Positions 1 to 8,839 are shown, counted from the first letter of the stretch. The stretch is 35,398 nt of DNA from Bacillota bacterium (GCA_021203665.1 JAJQAT010000027.1:1-35398); one strand, 5' to 3'. A program made the numbers and translations. Notes: a model not told the origin generated them from the letters alone.

Positions 1-1
1 A

Positions 2-52
2 TATGATTATGAAATATTAAAAAACTTGTTAGAAAATAAAAAATCAGGGTAA
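2..52 (+). CDS. possible 3' end of an upstream gene (partial)
   Basis: Only one of the three forward frames stays open from the window edge; it encodes 16 residues ending in a Lys/Asn/Ser-rich tail and a TAA at 50-52. The other two frames stop within 20 bases. A gene directly upstream of dnaG on the same strand is common in Clostridia (often an HD-domain dGTP triphosphohydrolase), but 16 residues cannot identify the family. It could also be non-coding AT-rich DNA. Confidence 0.3.
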   Translation, partial: YDYEILKNLLENKKSG

Positions 53-156
53 ATATTAAATGTACGTGCGGGAAAATGACCGGTTCAAATGCGAAACAGG
101 TATATTTTTCTGCCGAATGTGTGAAAATAGTACCATTGACAAAGGAAGGTGACGGT

Positions 157-1959
157 GTGCCAAGACGAATATCGGATGATATGATAGCTAAAATTTGCGA
201 TGAAAACGATATAATCGATTATGTTTCGCAATATGTCAGCTTAAAAAAGTCGGGGCGGGATTACAGCGGACTGTGTCCGTTTCATAACGAGAAAACTCCG
301 TCGTTTCACGTCAGCCGCGAAAAGCAGCTTTTTCATTGCTTCGGCTGCGGAGCGAGCGGAAACCTTGTTCAATTCGTAATGAGAACCGAAAACCTTGACT
401 TTGTGGACGCGCTTAAGCTTCTCGCAGACAGAGCGGGAATTATAATTCCCGAGGATGACGGAAATTTCAGCGACGCGAACCACGAAAAGAAAAAACGTAT
501 TTTTGAAATGAACAAGTGCGCCGCAAGATTTTTTTATCAATGCTTAAAGGAAAAATCAATCGGCGAAACAGCTCGGCAATATTTTGTAAAGAGGGGTATT
601 TCGTGGAAAACCGTCACGGTATACGGCTTGGGATACGCGCCGGACAGCCGCGACGCTCTTTTAAAGCATCTCGCGTCAAAGGGATTTAAGACGGGTGAGA
701 TTGTCGAGGCGGGACTTGCCGTAAGCCGCGAGGGAAAAATATACGATAAATTCCGAGGCAGAGTGATGTTCCCGATAATAGACGTCAGAGGAAACGTGAT
801 AGGATTCGGCGGACGCATAATGCACGACAACAAGGATACAAACGGATATAAAATTCCAAAATACCTAAACTCGCCCGAAACGCCGGTGTTTGACAAGGGA
901 AAAAATTTGTTTTCTTTAAATCTTGCCAAAAACGCGAAAGCCGCGGATATTATCCTTTGCGAGGGATATATGGACGTAATATCGGTCTACCAGGCGGGAA
1001 TAAAAAATATTGTCGCCACGCTCGGCACCGCCATTACGGAAAATCAAGCGAAGCTTATGATGCGCTACGCAAACGAGATACTCATTTGCTATGACAGCGA
1101 CGAGGCGGGCACAAAGGCGGCTTTGAGAGCGATAGACATTATAAGCGACGCGGGCGGACGCTCGAGAGTAATACGCCTAAAGAACGCTAAGGACCCTGAT
1201 GAGTACATAAACAAAAACGGAGTTGAAAAATTCAGAGAAACGGTAAACAAAGCCGTTCCGTCAACGGAATTTAAAATTTCGCTGATAAAGAAGCAATACG
1301 ACACAACCGATACCGAGGGCAAAATACAATTCATCGAAGAGGTGGTAAAGGTTTTTGAAAAGCTTAAGGACGCGGTGGAAATCGACGCGTATATAACAAA
1401 GGTGGCGGAGGACACGGGTATAAGCAGGGACGCGATATTAAGCAAATACCGCGAGAAAACCTCAAAAAATACCTACAGAAGAATCCCGCAAAAGACCGAA
1501 TACCAAAAGAAAGCGGAGCGGCGCAATCGTGAGAATACAAGGGATTTAAAGGCTACGGGCGCGCTTATAGAGGCTGAAAAAAGATTGATAGGTCTTATAT
1601 CGCAGAGTAAAAAGCTCTACAAAACAGCGTCGCGCGAGCTTAAAGCCGAGGATTTTTCAACCGACGTTTACAGGCGTCTGGCTAAAAGCATATACGAGTG
1701 CTACGATAACGGCATATCACCCGACGCCGCTATGATTTTAAACGATTTCGGCGGCGACGATATAAGCGAGGCGTCGGAGGTGTTCTATAATTTGGAGGTC
1801 TACAACGGTGACGAGGCAACCGTCAGAGAGCTTTTATATACAATAAAACTTGAAAAGCTGAATATTCGCATAAATTCCGAAACAAACGCCGCCGCTCTTG
1901 CGCGGCTGTTCACGGAACGCGAAAGGGTGCTTGAGGAAAAAAATACTTGGGAGGAATAA
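157..1959 (+). CDS. dnaG: DNA primase DnaG
   Basis: This primase synthesises RNA primers at the replication fork together with the DnaB helicase. I place the start at GTG 157, not the in-frame ATG at 76: AAGGAAGGT at 142-150 is a good ribosome binding site 6 bases before the GTG, and the 600-residue product then begins at the usual DnaG N-terminus. The CHC2 zinc finger is intact with C40, H43, C61 and C64 (motifs GLCPFHNEKTPSF and HCFGCG). The catalytic core follows, with the Toprim motifs CEGYMDVI and CYDSDEAG around residues 265-315. The C-terminal 150 residues fit a DnaB-binding domain. The stop lies 5 bases before rpoD, and the rpoD ribosome binding site sits inside the last dnaG codons, so the two are co-transcribed and probably translationally coupled. 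Family identity is secure; the start choice is likely. Confidence 0.96.
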   Translation: MPRRISDDMIAKICDENDIIDYVSQYVSLKKSGRDYSGLCPFHNEKTPSFHVSREKQLFHCFGCGASGNLVQFVMRTENLDFVDALKLLADRAGIIIPEDDGNFSDANHEKKKRIFEMNKCAARFFYQCLKEKSIGETARQYFVKRGISWKTVTVYGLGYAPDSRDALLKHLASKGFKTGEIVEAGLAVSREGKIYDKFRGRVMFPIIDVRGNVIGFGGRIMHDNKDTNGYKIPKYLNSPETPVFDKGKNLFSLNLAKNAKAADIILCEGYMDVISVYQAGIKNIVATLGTAITENQAKLMMRYANEILICYDSDEAGTKAALRAIDIISDAGGRSRVIRLKNAKDPDEYINKNGVEKFRETVNKAVPSTEFKISLIKKQYDTTDTEGKIQFIEEVVKVFEKLKDAVEIDAYITKVAEDTGISRDAILSKYREKTSKNTYRRIPQKTEYQKKAERRNRENTRDLKATGALIEAEKRLIGLISQSKKLYKTASRELKAEDFSTDVYRRLAKSIYECYDNGISPDAAMILNDFGGDDISEASEVFYNLEVYNGDEATVRELLYTIKLEKLNIRINSETNAAALARLFTERERVLEEKNTWEE

Positions 1960-1964
1960 CAATA

Positions 1965-3134
1965 ATGCTTGAGAAAAAGAAAGCAATCAAAAAGGAGCTT
2001 GTCGAAAAGGGTAAGAAAAAAGGGGTTCTTACCTATAAAGAGGTTACGGATTCCTTTGACGATGTTGAAATCACGTCGGAGGAAATGGAGCATCTGTACG
2101 ACAGGTTCGAAAAAGAGGGAATAGAAGTTGTCGAGGATATGGACAAGGAGCTTGAGGAAATCGAGGTATCAAAGGAGGAGCTTGAGGATTTGTCCGTCCC
2201 CGAGGGCATTAATATCGACGACCACGTAAAGATGTACCTAAAGGAGATAGGCAAGGTGGACCTGCTTACCGCCGAAGAGGAGCTTGCTTTGGCAAAGAGA
2301 ATGGCTGACGGCGAGGAGGCAAAGCGCCGTCTTGAAGAGAGCGAGGCAAGCGAGGAGGACGAGCTTAGCGGCGAGGAAAAGGAAAGACTTGATTTTCTTG
2401 TTGCCGACGGCGAAAAGGCGAAAAAGAGCCTTGCCGAGGCAAATCTGCGCCTTGTCGTAAGCATTGCCAAGCGTTATGTGGGACGCGGTATGCTGTTCCT
2501 TGACCTTATCCAGGAGGGCAATTTGGGACTTATAAAGGCGGTTGACAAGTTCGATTATACAAAGGGATATAAATTTTCCACATATGCCACATGGTGGATA
2601 AGACAGGCTATCACGCGCGCGATTGCCGACCAGGCGAGGACAATCAGAATACCGGTTCATATGGTTGAAACGATAAATAAGCTTGTGAGAGTATCGAGAC
2701 AGCTTGTGCAGGAGCTCGGACGCGAGCCTACCCCCGAGGAGCTTGCAAAGGAATTGAATATGCCGGTTGAAAAGGTGCGCGAAATTTCAAAAATATCTCA
2801 GGAGCCGGTGTCTTTGGAAACGCCGATAGGCGAGGAGGAGGACAGCCATTTGGGCGACTTTATCCCTGATGACGACGCGCCCGCTCCGTCCGAGGCGGCA
2901 AGCTTTGTTCTTTTAAAGGAGCAGCTAAACGACGTTTTGAAAACGCTTACGCCGCGCGAGGCTAAGGTTTTAAGACTGCGCTTCGGTCTTGACGACGGAA
3001 GAGCGAGAACCTTGGAGGAGGTCGGCAAGGAGTTTGAGGTCACAAGGGAGAGAATAAGACAAATCGAGGCGAAAGCACTCAGAAAGCTCCGCCACCCGAG
3101 CAGGAGCAAAAAACTCAAGGACTTTTTGGATTAA
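1965..3134 (+). CDS. rpoD: primary RNA polymerase sigma factor (sigma-A/RpoD)
   Basis: This is the housekeeping sigma factor that directs RNA polymerase to TTGACA/TATAAT promoters, several of which occur in this window. The 389-residue product starts at ATG 1965, with GGGAGG at 1949-1954 as ribosome binding site. A Lys/Glu-rich region 1.1 occupies about residues 1-85. Region 1.2 (VKMYLKEIGKVDLLTAEEE) follows, then a short charged non-conserved insert. Region 2 has the core-binding and -10 recognition segments NLRLVVSIAKRYVGRGM and FSTYATWWIRQAITRAI. Region 3, and region 4 with the helix-turn-helix VTRERIRQIEAKALRKLRH, end the protein. Full length with all regions rules out an alternative sigma factor. 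It is the second gene of a dnaG-rpoD operon, the classical macromolecular synthesis arrangement; rpsU is not between or next to them here. Confidence 0.97.
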   Translation: MLEKKKAIKKELVEKGKKKGVLTYKEVTDSFDDVEITSEEMEHLYDRFEKEGIEVVEDMDKELEEIEVSKEELEDLSVPEGINIDDHVKMYLKEIGKVDLLTAEEELALAKRMADGEEAKRRLEESEASEEDELSGEEKERLDFLVADGEKAKKSLAEANLRLVVSIAKRYVGRGMLFLDLIQEGNLGLIKAVDKFDYTKGYKFSTYATWWIRQAITRAIADQARTIRIPVHMVETINKLVRVSRQLVQELGREPTPEELAKELNMPVEKVREISKISQEPVSLETPIGEEEDSHLGDFIPDDDAPAPSEAASFVLLKEQLNDVLKTLTPREAKVLRLRFGLDDGRARTLEEVGKEFEVTRERIRQIEAKALRKLRHPSRSKKLKDFLD

Positions 3135-3185
3135 CGGCGATTAACAGCGATTGTCAAATACTACAATTAACATCGGAGGATAAAA

Positions 3186-4154
3186 ATGGATTGGATTAAG
3201 GTTACGATATTCACCTCATCCGAGGGAATAGAGCCGGTAAGCGGCAGATTGTATCAGCTCGGAATAACGGGAGTTGAGATAGCGGACGAGCGGGATTTCA
3301 AGGATTTCCTTGAGAACAACAAGCAGTATTGGGACTACGTTGACGACGATTTGATAAAGGAAAAAGAGGGCGAAACCACGGTCACGGCGTATGTCAGCGA
3401 CAATGCCGCGGGAAATGAAACGCTTATGGCGATACGCAACACCATCGCGGAGCTGAAGCTGCTTGACGACGAAAACGAATTCGGCAGACTGGAAATTGAA
3501 GTCAATAACACAAAGGAAGAGGACTGGGCGAATAATTGGAAGAAATATTTTCACCCGCTTGAGGTCGGCGAAAGGGTTATGATAAAGCCCGAATGGGAGG
3601 AGCTTGCAAAGCCGACGGACAGAATCGTGTTCAATATAAATCCCGGAATGAGCTTTGGCACCGGCTCTCATTATACCACTCAATTATGTATAGAAAATCT
3701 TGAAAAATTCGTTAAGCCGGGCATTAAGGTTCTTGACCTCGGCTGCGGCAGCGGAATACTGTCTATTATATCGCTTTTGCTTGGCGCGGACAAGGCGTTC
3801 GCGGTCGATATAGACCCGAACGCGGTTGATATTGCGTACCAAAACGCGGAGCTTAACGGCATTGACAAGGCAAAATACACGGTAAAAGCGGGAGATATTA
3901 TAACAAACGAGGCACTGCAAAACGAAATCACGCGGGAAAAGTACGACGTAGTTCTCGCGAATATCGTAGCCGATGTTATAATCGCGCTCGCGCCTAAGGC
4001 TAAGGAATATATGAAGGAGGACGGAGTATTTATCACCTCCGGCATAATAGAGGACAGAATAGACGATGTAAAGGACGCGCTGACAAGATGCGGCTTTAAG
4101 ATTGAAAGCGTTAAGCAGAGAAAGGACTGGGCATCTATCGTATGCGTAAACTAA
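3186..4154 (+). CDS. prmA: ribosomal protein L11 methyltransferase PrmA
   Basis: This S-adenosylmethionine-dependent enzyme trimethylates ribosomal protein L11. The 322-residue product begins at ATG 3186 behind TCGGAGGA (3173-3180). The N-terminal half holds the L11-recognition domain and linker. The PrmA hallmark NPGMSFGTGSHYTTQLC lies near residue 155, the SAM-binding loop LDLGCGSGILS near residue 185, and the catalytic-core motif ANIVADVI near residue 258. It lies 51 bases downstream of rpoD with no terminator in between, so it probably belongs to the same transcript. The last 13 bases overlap the next gene in another frame, which indicates coupled translation. Confidence 0.94.
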   Translation: MDWIKVTIFTSSEGIEPVSGRLYQLGITGVEIADERDFKDFLENNKQYWDYVDDDLIKEKEGETTVTAYVSDNAAGNETLMAIRNTIAELKLLDDENEFGRLEIEVNNTKEEDWANNWKKYFHPLEVGERVMIKPEWEELAKPTDRIVFNINPGMSFGTGSHYTTQLCIENLEKFVKPGIKVLDLGCGSGILSIISLLLGADKAFAVDIDPNAVDIAYQNAELNGIDKAKYTVKAGDIITNEALQNEITREKYDVVLANIVADVIIALAPKAKEYMKEDGVFITSGIIEDRIDDVKDALTRCGFKIESVKQRKDWASIVCVN

Positions 4155-5266
4155 GGGATAATATATTTCACGTCGGAACGGCAGGTTCAAACGCGTACCT
4201 TGTAAAGGGCGAAAAAACCGCGCTGATAGACGCGGTGCGCGAGGAATACGCCGATATATACATACAAAATATAGAGGAAATAATGCCCGTGTCCGAGATT
4301 GACTATATAATATTCAATCATACCGAGCCGAATTGCTCCGGCGCGGCGGGCAAAATACTGGAAATAAATCCCGACATTGAGGTCGTGGGAACGATTGCCG
4401 CGATAAAGAATTTAAAGGAAATAACCAATACAACCTTTAACGAGCATATAGCGAAAAACGGCGCGGTGATAGACCTCGGAAACGGCGCGGCGCTCAGGTT
4501 TTGCATCGTTCCCAACCTTAACTGGCCGGACACAATGGCAACATATTCCGAAAATGACAGGGTATTGTTCAGCGGCGATATTTTCGGCTCGAATTATATC
4601 GGCGCCGCGGATAATTCGGAGGAATACAATGACGCGCTGAAAGCGTACTTTGATGATATTATTTCGCCGTTCAAGCCGTTCGCGGCAAAGGCAATGGAAA
4701 AGATTTCTTTATTTGAAATTGACGCCGTATATCCGTCGCGCGGAGCGGTCATTGAAAATAACGCGGACGCTGTTATAAAAAAATACGCGGAGTGGAGCAA
4801 GCCGATGGAAAGGACAGTGAAAACCGCGTCGGTTTTCTACGTGTCCGAATACGGCTATACCGCGGCTATGGCGGACACCGTTTGCGCTGCGCTCTCGGAG
4901 AGCGGCTTTGAGGTGAAACGCTTTAACGCCGCCGAATGTGACGAGGCGGAAATGCTCCGCGCGCTCAACGCGTCGGACGCGCTCGCGTTCGGAACGCACA
5001 CAATAAACCGAAACGCGGCAAAGCCGATATTGAATATTATTTCGTCGCTGGATTTGGTGAGTATGAACGCCGCGCCTTGTATGGTGTTCGGCTCCTACGG
5101 CTGGAGCGGCGAGGGAATACATATTGTCCATAATCAGCTCGCGATGATGCGGCTTAAGCCGTTTGAAAAGCCGTTCGGATGTATTTTAAAGCCGTCGCGG
5201 GAAACGCTTGGGGAGCTTGAGCGGTACACGAGGAAATTCGCAGACCGCGCTTTGACGAATATATGA
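4142..5266 (+). CDS. flavodiiron-protein (FprA) homologue with degenerate diiron site
   Basis: The 374-residue product has the two-domain layout of flavodiiron proteins: an N-terminal metallo-beta-lactamase fold (about 1-222) and a C-terminal flavodoxin domain (about 226-374). The FMN phosphate loop SEYGYT (235-240), GTHTIN and GSYGWSGEG are retained, so FMN binding is likely. In canonical O2/NO-reducing members the iron ligands lie in HxExDH, LHWPD, the NDAFG aspartate and PSHG. Here they read H60, E62, N64 (for Asp), C65 (for His), N127 (for His), D146, R200 (for His), so four ligands are replaced and an ordinary diiron centre is unlikely. The start overlaps prmA by 13 bases and has no strong ribosome binding site, suggesting translational coupling. 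The family call is firm; the function (flavin electron transfer, sensing or a different metal) is open. Confidence 0.85.
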   Translation: MRKLRDNIFHVGTAGSNAYLVKGEKTALIDAVREEYADIYIQNIEEIMPVSEIDYIIFNHTEPNCSGAAGKILEINPDIEVVGTIAAIKNLKEITNTTFNEHIAKNGAVIDLGNGAALRFCIVPNLNWPDTMATYSENDRVLFSGDIFGSNYIGAADNSEEYNDALKAYFDDIISPFKPFAAKAMEKISLFEIDAVYPSRGAVIENNADAVIKKYAEWSKPMERTVKTASVFYVSEYGYTAAMADTVCAALSESGFEVKRFNAAECDEAEMLRALNASDALAFGTHTINRNAAKPILNIISSLDLVSMNAAPCMVFGSYGWSGEGIHIVHNQLAMMRLKPFEKPFGCILKPSRETLGELERYTRKFADRALTNI

Positions 5267-5301
5267 TGATAAAATAAATATCATTAAAATGAAAATTTCT
5301 A

Positions 5302-5330
5302 TTGATTTATTACCGAAAATAGTATAAAAT
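5302..5330 (+). promoter_or_regulatory. probable sigma-A promoter of pgi
   Basis: TTGATT at 5302-5307 and TAAAAT at 5325-5330 are separated by 17 bases in an AT-rich gap 50 bases before the pgi ribosome binding site. A better -10 hexamer, TATAAT at 5335-5340, has no matching -35 at 17 bases, so the exact -10 is uncertain. Confidence 0.45.
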
Positions 5331-5379
5331 AATATATAATAAGGTATGGGAATTTATTAATATTTTAGGAGGAAGAACA

Positions 5380-6732
5380 ATGAGCAATTTAAGTTTTGAC
5401 TATTCAAAAGCGCTCCCGTTTGTCGGCCGGCACGAAATCGACAATATGGCGGGTTATGTTAAAGAGGCGCACGAAATGCTTCATAACAAAACCGGAGCCG
5501 GCAATGATTATTTGGGCTGGGTAAATTTGCCGACGGATTATGATAAAGAGGAATTTGCAAGAATAAAGAAAGCCGCGGAAAAAATCCGCTCGGATTCCGA
5601 TGTTCTTGTTGTAATCGGAATAGGCGGTTCGTATCTCGGCGCGAGAGCGGCGGTGGAAATGCTTCAGCATTCATTCTATAACGCGCTTGACGCCGACAAG
5701 AGAAAGGGACCCGCCGTTTTCTTTGCGGGAAATAATATCAGCTCGACATATATGGCTGATTTGCTTGAAACCATAGACGGCAAGGATATTTCCGTAAATG
5801 TAATTTCAAAGTCGGGAACAACCACCGAGCCGGCGATAGCCTTCAGAATATTCAAGGATTTGCTTGAAAAGAAGTACGGCAAGGCTGAGGCGGCTAAGAG
5901 AATATACGCCACCACGGATAAATCGCGCGGCGCGCTTAAAACGCTTGCGGATTCCGAGGGATATGAAACCTTTGTCGTTCCCGATGATGTCGGAGGAAGA
6001 TATTCGGTTCTCACGGCGGTAGGACTTTTGCCGATTGCCGCGGCGGGAATAGATATTGACAAGATGATGCAGGGCGCCAAGGAGGCGCAGGACGAGTACG
6101 CAAACCCGAATCTTGCGGAAAATCAATGCTATCAGTACGCGGCTGTAAGAAACTGCCTTGCAAGAAAGGGCAAGACCGTTGAAATGATGGTTAATTACGA
6201 GCCGGCTCTTCATTATTTCGGCGAATGGTGGAAACAGCTTTACGGCGAGAGCGAGGGCAAGGACAACAAGGGTATATTCCCGGCGGCGGCTGATTTTTCA
6301 AGCGATTTGCACTCAATGGGACAGTATATTCAGCAGGGACAAAGAATCCTTTTCGAAACGGCTTTGCTTGTTGAAAATCCGCGCAAGAATATTGAAATTC
6401 TCGCTACAGAGGATAATATTGACGGCTTGAATTTCCTTGCCGGCAACACAATCGACTATGTAAACTCAAAGGCGGCTCAGGGAACGGCGCTCGCGCATAC
6501 CGACGGACAGGTTCCGAATCTTGCCGTTACAATTCCCGCGCTTGACGCTTATAATTTCGGCAAGCTTGTATATTTCTTTGAAAAGGCTTGCGGAATTTCC
6601 GGTTATCTTTTGGGCGTCAATCCGTTTGACCAGCCGGGCGTTGAGGCGTATAAGAAGAATATGTTCGCGCTTTTGGGCAAGCCCGGATATGAGGACGCAA
6701 AAGCGGCTCTTGAGGAGAGATTGGCTAAATAA
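5380..6732 (+). CDS. pgi: glucose-6-phosphate isomerase
   Basis: This cytoplasmic enzyme interconverts glucose-6-phosphate and fructose-6-phosphate in glycolysis and gluconeogenesis. The 450-residue product starts at ATG 5380 behind AGGAGG (5367-5372). The SIS-fold phosphate-binding motifs are visible: GIGGSYLGARA near residue 82, SKSGTTTEP near 147, and GGRYSVLTAVGLLP near 206. The family signature region DFSSDLHSMGQYIQQG is near 305. The length fits the short bacterial form of about 450 residues. A promoter lies in the 113-base gap upstream, so it starts its own transcription unit. No terminator is evident before the following small gene. Confidence 0.97.
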   Translation: MSNLSFDYSKALPFVGRHEIDNMAGYVKEAHEMLHNKTGAGNDYLGWVNLPTDYDKEEFARIKKAAEKIRSDSDVLVVIGIGGSYLGARAAVEMLQHSFYNALDADKRKGPAVFFAGNNISSTYMADLLETIDGKDISVNVISKSGTTTEPAIAFRIFKDLLEKKYGKAEAAKRIYATTDKSRGALKTLADSEGYETFVVPDDVGGRYSVLTAVGLLPIAAAGIDIDKMMQGAKEAQDEYANPNLAENQCYQYAAVRNCLARKGKTVEMMVNYEPALHYFGEWWKQLYGESEGKDNKGIFPAAADFSSDLHSMGQYIQQGQRILFETALLVENPRKNIEILATEDNIDGLNFLAGNTIDYVNSKAAQGTALAHTDGQVPNLAVTIPALDAYNFGKLVYFFEKACGISGYLLGVNPFDQPGVEAYKKNMFALLGKPGYEDAKAALEERLAK

Positions 6733-6790
6733 GTTAAAAAGAGAGTAAAATCTCAAAATATAAAATTATTATCAAAGGAGGAAGATTAAC

Positions 6791-7201
6791 ATGGTTGAAC
6801 TTCTTATTGGAAAAAAAGGCACCGGAAAAACAAAGGCGCTTATTGAAAAGGTAAATAACGCTTTGACAGTGGCAAAGGGTAATGTTGTGTATATCAGCAA
6901 TACCGGTGAAAATATGTTTGCCATCAAATCAAAGGCAAGAATGGCGGATACGTCGGAATTTAATATAGATTCATATGACGAATTTCTCGGATTTATCTGC
7001 GGAATTATAAGCCGCGATTTTGATATTACAAATATTTTTGTTGACGGAATATTCAAGATTGTCGGATCGGATAATCTTGACGGCTTCGAGGAGTTTTTGA
7101 ACAGACTTGAGTCGCTGGGACAGAAATTCCATATCGATTTCGTGATTTCCGTCAGCATAGACGCTGATTCCGCGCCCGATTACATAAAGAAATTAGCGTA
7201 A
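6791..7201 (+). CDS. small P-loop NTPase-like protein of unknown function
   Basis: The 136-residue product starts at ATG 6791 behind AAAGGAGGAAG. A perfect Walker A motif, GKKGTGKT, lies at residues 7-14, and NIFVDGIF near residue 80 has the hydrophobic-strand-plus-acid shape of a Walker B. There is no signal peptide, membrane segment or cysteine cluster. The protein is about half the size of a typical RecA-like or thymidine-kinase-like domain, and no DNA-binding or oligomerisation module is visible. Similar short P-loop proteins in Clostridia are sometimes labelled ATP-binding or twitching-motility proteins, but nothing here supports pili. It lies 58 bases after pgi and ends before a terminator, so it may be co-transcribed with pgi. 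The function is unknown. Confidence 0.8.
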   Translation: MVELLIGKKGTGKTKALIEKVNNALTVAKGNVVYISNTGENMFAIKSKARMADTSEFNIDSYDEFLGFICGIISRDFDITNIFVDGIFKIVGSDNLDGFEEFLNRLESLGQKFHIDFVISVSIDADSAPDYIKKLA

Positions 7202-7232
7202 TATAGGCGCGCAGCCGTTAATAACGGAACTA

Positions 7233-7265
7233 AAATTCAGGGACGGAGGCGTCCCTGAATTTCTG
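7233..7265 (+). terminator. intrinsic terminator after the P-loop gene
   Basis: A perfect 13-base-pair stem, AAATTCAGGGACG (7233-7245) with its complement at 7250-7262, closes on the 4-base loop GAGG. The following T tract is short (TTTCTGATTT), so termination may be partial. The short palindrome CCGTTA-A-TAACGG lies just before it at 7215-7227. Confidence 0.65.
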
Positions 7266-7292
7266 ATTTAATTAATTTGGAGGTTAAGCACA

Positions 7293-8795
7293 ATGCAGTA
7301 TCAAAGTACGAGGGATAAAAGCATTTCGGTAAGCTCCGCTCAGGCTATAAAAACGGGACTGAGCGCGGACGGGGGTTTGTTTGTACCCGAGAGCTTCCCT
7401 TCGGTAAGTTTGGATGAAATAAAAAATCTTGCGTCAAAGTCCTATAACGAAAGAGCGTATTTCGTTTTGAGCAAATTTCTTACGGACTTTACGGAGGAGG
7501 AATTGAAAAAGTGTATAGACAGCGCGTATACAAAGGAAAAGTTTGAAACAGACAGTATCGCGCCCGTTTATAAGCTGAATGATTCGGCTTATTTCCTTGA
7601 GCTGTGGCACGGTCCCACGTGCGCGTTTAAGGATATGGCTTTGCAAATTCTTCCGCATCTTCTCACAACGTCCATGAAAAAGACAAACGAGGATAAGGAA
7701 ATAGTTATCCTTGTCGCGACATCCGGCGATACGGGCAAGGCGGCATTGGAGGGATTCAAGGACGTTCCGGGCACAAGAATTATCGTGTTCTATCCCGATA
7801 ACGGCGTAAGCGAGATTCAAAAGCTTCAGATGGTCACGCAGGACGGAAACAACGTAAGCGTGGCGGCGGTAAAGGGTAATTTTGACGACGCTCAAAACGG
7901 AGTAAAGAAGATATTCACCGATGTTGAATACAAAAATCTTCTTGAAAGAAACCGCTTCAAGCTCTCGTCGGCAAACTCAATCAACTGGGGCAGACTTGTT
8001 CCGCAGATTGTATATTATTTTTCCGCGTATGCCGAGCTTTACAAGAATAAGGAAATAGAGGCGGGCGAAAAGATAAACGTCGTTGTGCCGACGGGTAATT
8101 TCGGAAACATTCTCGCGGCGTATTACGCCAAGAAAATGGGACTGCCGATTAATAGGTTTATCTGCGCGTCAAACGAGAACAATGTGTTGACCGACTTTAT
8201 AAAAACCGGTGTTTACAATAAAAACAGAGATTTCCATACGACAATTTCGCCGTCAATGGATATTCTGATTTCAAGCAACCTTGAAAGATTTTTGTATGAC
8301 CTCACGGGCGGCGACGACACCGTGATAAAGGAATGGATGAATGAGCTTAACACAACCGGCACCTATGAAGTCACGGCGGACGTAAAGGAAAAAATGCAGA
8401 GTATGTTCTGCGCGGACTGCTGCGACGACAGCGAAACAATGGCGGCAATAAAGAAGTGCGCCGAGGAATATGATTATGTAATGGACACGCATACCGCCGT
8501 GGCAAAGGCTGTATACGATAAGTACACCGCTCAGACGGGCGATAACACAAAAACCGTTATCGCGTCAACCGCAAGTCCGTTCAAGTTCAATCAAAGCGTG
8601 CTTATCGCGCTTAAGGATCACAACGCGGTTGTAGGCAAGGACGAGTTTACGCTGTTAAAGGAGCTTTCGGAGGAGAGCAATATGAAAATTCCGAAATCCC
8701 TGTTTGAGCTTAAGGATAAATCCGTTATGTTCGACCTTGTATGCAAAAAGGATGAGATGCAGCAAATAGTAAGCGATTTCCTGATGGTTGAATAA
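7293..8795 (+). CDS. thrC: threonine synthase
   Basis: This PLP enzyme converts O-phosphohomoserine to threonine, the last step of threonine synthesis. The 500-residue length matches the long threonine-synthase class. The PLP lysine K113 lies in HGPTCAFKDMA, the phosphate-binding SGDTGKAA is near residue 150, and PTGNFGNILAAYYAKK near residue 268 is also diagnostic. The N-terminal segment STRDKSISVSSAQAI is typical of the family. It starts at ATG 7293 behind TTGGAGG. A terminator separates it from the previous gene, and galK follows after 44 bases with no terminator, so the two may share a transcript. No T-box, leader peptide or threonine-specific attenuator is visible in the 91-base upstream gap. 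Confidence 0.96.
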   Translation: MQYQSTRDKSISVSSAQAIKTGLSADGGLFVPESFPSVSLDEIKNLASKSYNERAYFVLSKFLTDFTEEELKKCIDSAYTKEKFETDSIAPVYKLNDSAYFLELWHGPTCAFKDMALQILPHLLTTSMKKTNEDKEIVILVATSGDTGKAALEGFKDVPGTRIIVFYPDNGVSEIQKLQMVTQDGNNVSVAAVKGNFDDAQNGVKKIFTDVEYKNLLERNRFKLSSANSINWGRLVPQIVYYFSAYAELYKNKEIEAGEKINVVVPTGNFGNILAAYYAKKMGLPINRFICASNENNVLTDFIKTGVYNKNRDFHTTISPSMDILISSNLERFLYDLTGGDDTVIKEWMNELNTTGTYEVTADVKEKMQSMFCADCCDDSETMAAIKKCAEEYDYVMDTHTAVAKAVYDKYTAQTGDNTKTVIASTASPFKFNQSVLIALKDHNAVVGKDEFTLLKELSEESNMKIPKSLFELKDKSVMFDLVCKKDEMQQIVSDFLMVE

Positions 8796-8839
8796 TTGAT
8801 TTTAGGGATGATTTTTAAATATTTCAAAGGAGGGTGTAT

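Noticed and set aside
5266..5284. ATGATA/TATCAT inverted repeat after the flavodiiron-like gene as a terminator
   Set aside because: The stem is nearly all A/T pairs and no T tract follows, so it would be too unstable.
7202..7292. T-box or threonine attenuator before thrC
   Set aside because: The gap is only 91 bases, holds a simple terminator and has no T-box sequence, leader peptide or alternative stems.
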